Below, in pieces: positions 52,399 to 57,963 of a stretch of 57,963 nucleotides of DNA. Below the pieces are notes generated by a model that saw only the letters and a program-made list of their open reading frames with translations, was not told the origin of the DNA and searched no databases. Position 1 is the first letter of the stretch, and each line of letters begins with the position of its first letter. Source of the stretch: Myxococcota bacterium (GTDB taxonomy: Bacteria > Myxococcota_A > UBA9160 > JAFDET01); contig JANQFA010000080.1 of NCBI GenBank assembly GCA_028278065.1, positions 1-57,963 on the forward strand. Direction: 5' to 3'. The translations under genes and the position numbers were made by a program.

Positions 52399-53949
52399 TT
52401 GCGTTTCTCCACGGGGACGGCGGTGCTCATCGCGGCGCTCCTGCTGGCGGGTGCCGCAGGGGCCAAGAGCCCGGACTTCCTGGTCAACTCGACCGTCGAT
52501 CCGGGGGTCGGCGGCTGCGACGCAGGCGAGTGCACCCTGCGCGAGGCCATCCAGGCCCTGAACGCCCAGGGCAAGGGGTCGATCGGGTTCGACCCCGCGG
52601 TCTTTCCGGCCACCCCCGCCGCCCCCATCGCGCTGACGTCGGCCCTGCCCCCTCTGCGCGGCTCGAAGGTGAGCGTGGACGGCTCGAACGCCCACGTCGT
52701 GATCGACGCCGCGAACAGCGGCGGCGCCCCCGGGCTGACGTTCGACTCGGGGCCCGGCACGCCGCTCTCCGACGTGGTCCTGCGCGGGGTCACCGTGATC
52801 GAGAGTGCCGGGCACGGCGTCTGGATCTGCGGAGGGGACTCCGCGGCCACCTGCGATGAGGCCGTGTCCCGGATCGTGGTGGACCGGGTCGGCGTCTTCT
52901 CCCCGACTCAGGGCGGCGTCGTGATCGCCGGGAGCCAGATCGCGAAGCTGACGCTCGTCCGCAATGCCACCCGCCAGGCGGGCGGACCGGGCCTCGACGT
53001 GGACGCACTGGGACCGATCGGCGACGTCACGATCCTCGGCAACGTCGCCCGGAACGGAGAAGGGGACGGAATCCGCGTAGAGAGCAACGCTTCGCCGATC
53101 CGCAAGCTCAAGATCCTCGACAACGCGGTCGTCGCTCGCATCGCGGACGGGATCCGGGTCGAGACCGGCGCCGGGGTGGAATCCGTGTCGATCGTCGGAA
53201 ACCACGTGACGGACGCCGAGGGCCACGGGATCCGGGTGCGCAGCGGGGGACGCGTCGAGGGCGGGTCCCTGGTCGACAACCTGGTCCAGGCCAGCGGGTT
53301 CGACGGCATCCGGATCGAGGCGGACCAGGGCGTCTCGGGCCTCAAGCTCGAGCGCAACACCTCCGACCACCACGCGCTCGCCGGCGGTGACGGCGACGCC
53401 ATCTCGGTGCTCAGCGCGGCCGGCTCGCTGACGAAGACCCGGATCGCCGACAACCTCGCGTCCGGCGCCGGAAACGGGATCAACGCGGCGGCGGACGTGG
53501 AGCTGCAGCAGGTCAAGATCGAGGACAACACCGCCTTCGCGAACGACCTCAACGGGATCCAGGTCGACGGCAAGCCCGGCTCGAAGCAGGTCTCCATCGT
53601 CGGGAACCGGGCCGATTCCAACGGCAGCGTCGGAATCCTGATCGCGTGCGAGGCCGTGACCGCCTCGCGCAACGTGGCCATGGACAACGAAGACGGAATC
53701 CTGCTCGACGGCACGGCGGACAAGACCCACGACACCCGCGTGGAGAAGAACGCGGTCATCGGCAACAGGCACAACGGGATCTTCGTCGACGTCGGCGTGA
53801 CCGGCGCCGTCCTCCAGAAGAACCGGGCGCGCGGCAACAACGCGGCCCTCGTCGCCGCCTTCGACCTGACGGAGCAGAGCGCCGACTGCGGATCCAACAC
53901 CTGGTCGAAGAACGACTTCGGCAGCACCAACCAGACGTGTGTCGAGTAG
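52399..53949 (+). CDS. Secreted CSLREA-domain parallel beta-helix protein 1
   Basis: A 516-residue secreted protein. A signal peptide (residues 1-22, ending AGA) is followed by the CSLREA-type module FLVNSTVDP and CDAGECTLREAIQALNA (residues 40-56). Then comes a long right-handed beta-helix (about 150-490) of coils of roughly 24-28 residues with N-GI patterns such as NGEGDGIRVE, EGHGIRV and FDGIRIEAD, like NosD/PbH1 repeats. It ends with a paired-Cys cap, CGSNTWSKNDFGSTNQTC. TTG start; no ATG is near. Likely cell-surface or matrix, possibly glycan-binding. Two paralogues follow, the next after eight bases. Confidence 0.8.
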   Translation: MRFSTGTAVLIAALLLAGAAGAKSPDFLVNSTVDPGVGGCDAGECTLREAIQALNAQGKGSIGFDPAVFPATPAAPIALTSALPPLRGSKVSVDGSNAHVVIDAANSGGAPGLTFDSGPGTPLSDVVLRGVTVIESAGHGVWICGGDSAATCDEAVSRIVVDRVGVFSPTQGGVVIAGSQIAKLTLVRNATRQAGGPGLDVDALGPIGDVTILGNVARNGEGDGIRVESNASPIRKLKILDNAVVARIADGIRVETGAGVESVSIVGNHVTDAEGHGIRVRSGGRVEGGSLVDNLVQASGFDGIRIEADQGVSGLKLERNTSDHHALAGGDGDAISVLSAAGSLTKTRIADNLASGAGNGINAAADVELQQVKIEDNTAFANDLNGIQVDGKPGSKQVSIVGNRADSNGSVGILIACEAVTASRNVAMDNEDGILLDGTADKTHDTRVEKNAVIGNRHNGIFVDVGVTGAVLQKNRARGNNAALVAAFDLTEQSADCGSNTWSKNDFGSTNQTCVE

Positions 53950-53957
53950 GAGCCCGG

Positions 53958-55523
53958 ATGTCCCTCGTCTCGCGACTCGTCCCCATCGCCTGCGCGGGCC
54001 TCCTGCTCGCCGCCGCAAGCGCCGCCGCCAAGGGGCCCGACCTGCTGGTGGACCAGATCGGCGACGCGGGCGGCGGCGGCTGCACCCCGGGCGCCTGCAC
54101 CCTGCGCGAGGCCATCGTGGCGGCGAACGCCGGGGACGGGCGATCCATCGGCTTCGACCCGACCGTATTCCCCAGGTCGGGCGGCGCCCCGATCGTGCTG
54201 GTGAGCGCCCTGCCGCGGCTCTTGGGCTCGAAGGCCGGCGTCACGGTCGACGGGAGCGGCGCCTACGTCGTGATCGACGCCTCCGCGTCGTCCGGCGCGG
54301 CCGGTCTCACGATCCACTCACCGGGGAGCGCGCTCGCCAAGGTCGTTCTCCGCAACCTCACGCTGATCGACGCCGACGGCCGGGGCGTGAACATCTGCGG
54401 CGGGGACCTCGATCTGGGCTGCGATGCGGCGCTGTCCAAGGTGGTCGTGGACCGCGTGGCCGTGATCGGATCCGCCGGGCACGGTGTCTTCATCCGCGGA
54501 GACGGGCTCTCCGACGTCCAGATCCTGGATTCGGTGGCCAGCGACAACGTCGAGTCCGGCGTCTACATCGCCGGCGCCGGCGATGCCCACAAGATCACGG
54601 TGAAGCGCGGCGCCTTCAGCGGAAACGGCCAGCAAGGGATCGACATCACCGCGTCCGGCGATCTCGTGAAGGCACGGGTCGACGGGAACGTCGTCTCGAA
54701 CAACGGAGGCGCCGGAGGCTGGGACGGCATCAAGACCAACTCGAGCGACGACACGCTGGGCCTGGTGGTGGTGGACAACCGGGCGGCGGGCAACGGATCG
54801 CGGGCCTTCAACCTGAACGCCAGCGACTCGCACCGCAAGGGATCGGTCGCTGGGAACGTAGGCCTCGGGTCGCACGGCACCGGAATCAACCTGAACGCCG
54901 GAGACGGGTTCTCCAAGGTCAAGGTCGAGTCCAACACGATGCTCCGCAACGGGTTCATCGACGATCGCAACGGCATCCAGCTGAACGCCGGCGACTTCGG
55001 GGAGAAGACCCGGGTGTCGAGGAACCGGACCCTCGGGAACGGCTGGCACGGCCTCGGCGTGAACTGCAGTCCTCTCTGCAAGGCGATCAAGGTCGAGGGC
55101 AACCAGTCACTGGGGAACCTCCTCAGCGGGATCCGGATCAGCGGCTGGGAGGACGGAAGAAAGCTCTCGGTGCTGAAGAACCGCGTCAGCGGCAACCACG
55201 GGCTGGGGATCGACGCGGAGGGAGAGGGGATCTCCCTCGTCTCCAACGTCGCCAATGCCAACGACGTGGGGATCTTCCTCGACGGCGTGAGCGACAAGAC
55301 ACGGGGTACGAAGGGCCAGAAGAACGTCGCCCTCGGCAATCTGGACTCGGGAATCATCGCCGACATCGGGGTCGCGGCCATCCGCTTCCAGAAGAACGTG
55401 GCGCGCCTGAACGACGCAGCGCTCGGCGGCGACCCCGACATCGACGACTCCAACCCCGCGTGCGGCACCAACGTCTGGCAGAAGAACGACTTCGGGTCGG
55501 CCACCGACCCGTGCGTCCAGTAG
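53958..55523 (+). CDS. Secreted CSLREA-domain parallel beta-helix protein 2
   Basis: A 521-residue paralogue with signal peptide (residues 1-24), CSLREA module ACTLREAIVAANAG and a beta-helix of similar coils, for example TGINLNAGDG and NGIQLNAGDFG. Shared landmarks with copy 1 are the NICGGDLDLGCD segment (matching CGGDSAATCD), VVVDRV and the Cys cap CGTNVWQKNDFGSATDPC. The ATG at 53958 has an AGGAG site. A pair of cysteines around the CGGD segment may form a disulfide. Coils near 300-340 are Asn-rich. Same operon as copy 1. Confidence 0.8.
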   Translation: MSLVSRLVPIACAGLLLAAASAAAKGPDLLVDQIGDAGGGGCTPGACTLREAIVAANAGDGRSIGFDPTVFPRSGGAPIVLVSALPRLLGSKAGVTVDGSGAYVVIDASASSGAAGLTIHSPGSALAKVVLRNLTLIDADGRGVNICGGDLDLGCDAALSKVVVDRVAVIGSAGHGVFIRGDGLSDVQILDSVASDNVESGVYIAGAGDAHKITVKRGAFSGNGQQGIDITASGDLVKARVDGNVVSNNGGAGGWDGIKTNSSDDTLGLVVVDNRAAGNGSRAFNLNASDSHRKGSVAGNVGLGSHGTGINLNAGDGFSKVKVESNTMLRNGFIDDRNGIQLNAGDFGEKTRVSRNRTLGNGWHGLGVNCSPLCKAIKVEGNQSLGNLLSGIRISGWEDGRKLSVLKNRVSGNHGLGIDAEGEGISLVSNVANANDVGIFLDGVSDKTRGTKGQKNVALGNLDSGIIADIGVAAIRFQKNVARLNDAALGGDPDIDDSNPACGTNVWQKNDFGSATDPCVQ

Positions 55524-57136
55524 CCCCGACAACCGCGAGCGTCGGCCTGGCCGACATCCTGTCCGCCAGGTGACACCGAAGTCCGTCTCCGACCGGTACC
55601 TTCGACTGCCGGGCCGGAGGGCTGGCCATGTCTCGCGCAGGAATGCTCGCGGCCGCGGTGTTCGCGGCCCTGACCACGATCGCCGCTTCGGGCAGCGCCG
55701 TCGAGTTCGAGGTCAACAGCAGCGCCGACCCGGGCGACGGTGTCTGCGACGGGACGTGTACCCTGCGCGACGCGATCCTCGCCGCGAATGCGGCCGGGGG
55801 AAGCCGCGCGATCACCTTCGATCCGGACGTCTTTCCCCACGCGCCGGCGAACCCGATCGTGCTCGCGAGCGAACTCCCGTACCTCGTGGGATCGAAGCTC
55901 CGGATCGACGGATCCGGCGCCCACGTGAGGGTCGACGCATCGGCGGCGGGAGCCGGCGTCAGCGCGCTCGTGGTGCATTCAGGAGACGGCCAGCCGCTGA
56001 GCGACGTCGTGGTGCGCAGGATCGCCCTGCTGGGCGCGGACGGCTTCGGCCTCGCGGTCTGCGCGGGCAGCTTCCTCGCCTTCTGCGAGGAGTCCCTGTC
56101 CAAGCTACGGATCGAGAAGGTCGGGAGCTTCGCAAACGCGGCGGCGGGCATCATCCTGGTCGGCCAGTCGCTCTCGGGAGTCACGGTGAGCGACAACACG
56201 GCCGCGGAGAACGGCTTCCACGGGATCCGGGTCCAGGCCTCCGACGAGCTCTCGAAGGCCGCACTCGTCGGCAACAGCCTCCCGCACAACGACGGGGCCG
56301 GCCTCTTCGTCACCACTGAAGGAGTCGCCTCGAAGGTCAAGATCGTCGAGAACCAGGTGCAGCGGAGCCAGGGCGTCGGCATCTGGCTGCGGGCCGACGC
56401 CATGCAGGGCATCAGCGTCGCTTCGAATCGGGTCGCGGAGAGCGGAGAGGCGGGCATCCGCGTGGGATCGGAAGCGACCAGCAAGCTGACGGTGGTGGAC
56501 AACGCCATCTCGGACTCGGGGCAGGACGGCATCCTCCTCGAGCTGGAGGGTTCGTCGAGCAAGGTTCGCGTGGAGCGGAACCGGGTCACCGTGAGCTTCG
56601 GCGAGGCCGGGCTGCTGGTCCGGACCACGACCCTCTCGAAGGGGAAGATCGCTCGCAACACGGCCTCCCAGTCCGCTGGCAGCGGAATCGGCCTCCACTG
56701 CCTCGACGAGGCCAGCGGCGTCGCCATCGAAGGCAACGTCGCCCTGGACAACGACGCCGCCGGCCTGTTCGCCATTGCGTCCCAGGCGTCGAAGAAGACG
56801 AGGCTGGCAAGGAACACCGCGGACGGAAACGGCGGCGCCGGGATCCACATCCGCGTCTCGCAGGCTTCCGTCGAGGCCAACGCGGTGCGCGGCAACAACA
56901 TCGGGATCCGGGTCGACGACCCCGTGGCCGATGCGAGCGTCAGGAAGAACCGCGCCTTCGGGAACGAGAGGGCCGGCATCATCGTGCTGCAGGGGACGAC
57001 CGGGGTCCGGGTCGAAAGCAACGCAGCGTGGGGCAACGCCTGGGGCGCCTTGCCCTTCGCAGACCTGGCGGAGAACACCATCGCGGGCTGCGTCGCCAGC
57101 TGGCAGAAGAACGACTTCGGGTCGGCCACCGACCCG
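55475..57136 (+). repeat. Identical 37-base blocks at the 3' ends of beta-helix genes 2 and 3
   Basis: Positions 55475-55511 and 57100-57136 are identical over 37 bases, encoding WQKNDFGSATDP in both. The rest of the two genes differs at DNA level, so this block looks like gene conversion or strong constraint at the C-terminal cap. The coordinates span both copies. Confidence 0.85.
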
Positions 57137-57151
57137 AGCTGCATCCGCTGA
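55628..57151 (+). CDS. Secreted CSLREA-domain parallel beta-helix protein 3
   Basis: A 507-residue third paralogue: signal peptide (residues 1-22), module CDGTCTLRDAILAANAAGG with Asp replacing Glu of LREA, then VCAGSFLAFCEESLSK in place of the CGGD segment, and a long beta-helix. The end SWQKNDFGSATDPSC matches copy 2, and its DNA is identical to copy 2 over 37 bases. A 104-base gap separates it from copy 2, so it may have its own promoter. Coils such as SGEAGIRVGS and NNIGIRVDD show the repeat. A hairpin follows its stop. Confidence 0.8.
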   Translation: MSRAGMLAAAVFAALTTIAASGSAVEFEVNSSADPGDGVCDGTCTLRDAILAANAAGGSRAITFDPDVFPHAPANPIVLASELPYLVGSKLRIDGSGAHVRVDASAAGAGVSALVVHSGDGQPLSDVVVRRIALLGADGFGLAVCAGSFLAFCEESLSKLRIEKVGSFANAAAGIILVGQSLSGVTVSDNTAAENGFHGIRVQASDELSKAALVGNSLPHNDGAGLFVTTEGVASKVKIVENQVQRSQGVGIWLRADAMQGISVASNRVAESGEAGIRVGSEATSKLTVVDNAISDSGQDGILLELEGSSSKVRVERNRVTVSFGEAGLLVRTTTLSKGKIARNTASQSAGSGIGLHCLDEASGVAIEGNVALDNDAAGLFAIASQASKKTRLARNTADGNGGAGIHIRVSQASVEANAVRGNNIGIRVDDPVADASVRKNRAFGNERAGIIVLQGTTGVRVESNAAWGNAWGALPFADLAENTIAGCVASWQKNDFGSATDPSCIR

Positions 57152-57159
57152 ACGGCCGC

Positions 57160-57175
57160 CCGGCCGCGAGGCCGG
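57160..57175. terminator. Hairpin between convergent genes
   Basis: CCGGCC (57160-57165) and GGCCGG (57170-57175) form a perfect six-pair stem with a GCGA tetraloop, nine bases after the stop of the third beta-helix gene and five bases before the end of the convergent oxidase gene. It could serve both directions. No T-run follows, as is common in GC-rich genomes. Confidence 0.45.
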
Positions 57176-57179
57176 CTCT

Positions 57180-57963
57180 CTACGGCTGCTCCGTCCGCCA
57201 GCGCACCAGGGTGTCGTCGACCTCGGACAGGCTGCGGCGCCCGCTCAGGGCCAGGCTGCGGCGCGCGCCCTCCGCGAGGAAGTCGAGCACCCAGTCGACC
57301 CCCTGCTCGCCCGCCGCTGCCAGGGCGTAGAGGTAGGGACGGCCGATCATGCAGGCGCGCGCGCCGAGGGCCACGGCCTTGACGATGTCGCTGCCGCGGC
57401 GGATGCCACCGTCGCAGATCAGCTCCAGCCGATCCCCGACCGCCTGGGCCACGGGCCCGACCAGCTCGATGGGCGGGGGCGCTCCGTCGAGCTGCCTGCC
57501 GCCGTGGTTCGAGAGGGCCACGGCGTCGACGCCGGCCTCGGCGGCCAGCACGGCGTCCTCCACGCTCTGGACGCCCTTCAGCACGATGGGGCCGTCCCAG
57601 CGGGCGCGGAACCAGTCGATGTCGCTCCAGGAGAGGGCCGGGTCGAACTGGCTGTTGATGTAGTCCGCGAGGGCGACCGGGTCGCTGCCGTCGCCCACGC
57701 CCTTCCCCACCAGGTTGGCGAAGGCGATCGGCTCGGCGCGCACGAAGTCCCAGGTCCACGTCGGGTGCAACGCGCCGTCGAGGAGGGTGCGCAGCCCGAG
57801 CTTCGGGGGCAGCGTGAACCCGCTGCGCACGTCGCGCTCGCGGCGACCCAGCACCGCCGTGTCCACCGTGATCAGGATCGTCGAGTAGCCGGCGGCCTTG
57901 GCCCGGGCCAGCATGTCCTCGAGGAGGCCGCGGTCGCGCCACACGTAGACCTGGAACCACTTG
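57180..57963 (-). CDS. FMN-dependent alpha-hydroxy acid oxidase, C-terminal part
   Basis: The last 260 or so residues of an LldD/glycolate oxidase-type flavoenzyme; the N-terminus lies beyond the right edge. The frame is open to the edge (KWFQVYVWRDR). The TIM-barrel motifs ITVDTAVLGRRERDVRSGF, GPIVLKGVQSVEDA, the active-site SNHGGRQLD (catalytic His and Arg) and CDGGIRRGSDIVKAVALGA with IGRPYLY (FMN phosphate site) are all present. It oxidises a 2-hydroxy acid such as lactate or glycolate; which one is undetermined. It is convergent with the beta-helix gene cluster. Confidence 0.9.
   Translation of the reverse strand, partial: KWFQVYVWRDRGLLEDMLARAKAAGYSTILITVDTAVLGRRERDVRSGFTLPPKLGLRTLLDGALHPTWTWDFVRAEPIAFANLVGKGVGDGSDPVALADYINSQFDPALSWSDIDWFRARWDGPIVLKGVQSVEDAVLAAEAGVDAVALSNHGGRQLDGAPPPIELVGPVAQAVGDRLELICDGGIRRGSDIVKAVALGARACMIGRPYLYALAAAGEQGVDWVLDFLAEGARRSLALSGRRSLSEVDDTLVRWRTEQP

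Overview
The window is a GC-rich (by eye near 70%) stretch from a Gram-negative chromosome, packed with short operons that often overlap by 1-4 bases (TGATG, ATGA, GTGA, CTGA). Many lipobox signal peptides, a CcmH-type cytochrome c maturation protein, several beta-oxidation enzymes, alkaline-phosphatase-superfamily lipoproteins and secreted CSLREA/beta-helix proteins suggest an uncultured myxobacteria-like (former Deltaproteobacteria) or related lineage. This placement is inference. No phage, insertion sequence, CRISPR array, tRNA or rRNA was seen.

Layout. 1-6.6 kb: a truncated polysaccharide deacetylase and an esterase, leuCD, two sulfatase-like lipoproteins and an enoyl-CoA hydratase. 6.7-12.8 kb: a large hydrolase-like lipoprotein, a DUF1499 protein, an acyl-CoA synthetase and a toroid-repeat protein, with three short DNA duplications in or next to genes. 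12.9-18.2 kb: a YyaL-type thioredoxin protein, a deoxyhypusine synthase homologue, a crotonase and an acyl-CoA dehydrogenase. 18.3-23.3 kb: two family-2 glycosyltransferases around a phosphodiesterase remnant, an SPFH protein, a PAS protein, dienelactone hydrolase and a CysQ-like phosphatase. 23.3-26.4 kb: a three-gene proton-translocating transhydrogenase (pntAa-pntAb-pntB), then a frameshifted coding fossil.

27.3-41.9 kb is the metabolic core. It holds a phosphodiesterase, a crotonyl-CoA carboxylase/reductase-like MDR enzyme, an operon of succinate/malate-CoA ligase beta and alpha, a one-cluster ferredoxin, malyl-CoA lyase and a DapB-like oxidoreductase, then NadA, a MeaA-type ethylmalonyl-CoA mutase with its MeaB GTPase, and a PduO-type adenosyltransferase that makes the B12 cofactor. 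Together they resemble a large part of the ethylmalonyl-CoA/malyl-CoA route of acetyl-CoA assimilation, with a transhydrogenase nearby that could supply NADPH. 41.9-46 kb: CcmH, serine acetyltransferase, a RecB-like Fe-S nuclease, a BFD-like iron-sulfur protein, glyoxalase II and a thioesterase.

46-51 kb is a minus-strand operon with an epimerase-like SDR, a lysophospholipid-type acyltransferase, an apparently inactive phosphodiesterase lipoprotein, a FabL-like reductase, a Nudix hydrolase and a DUF1232 protein, suggestive of lipid or envelope work. 51-57.2 kb carries an alpha/beta-hydrolase-fold protein, a Yip1-family membrane protein and three tandem secreted CSLREA beta-helix paralogues. 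An FMN-dependent alpha-hydroxy acid oxidase runs off the right edge.
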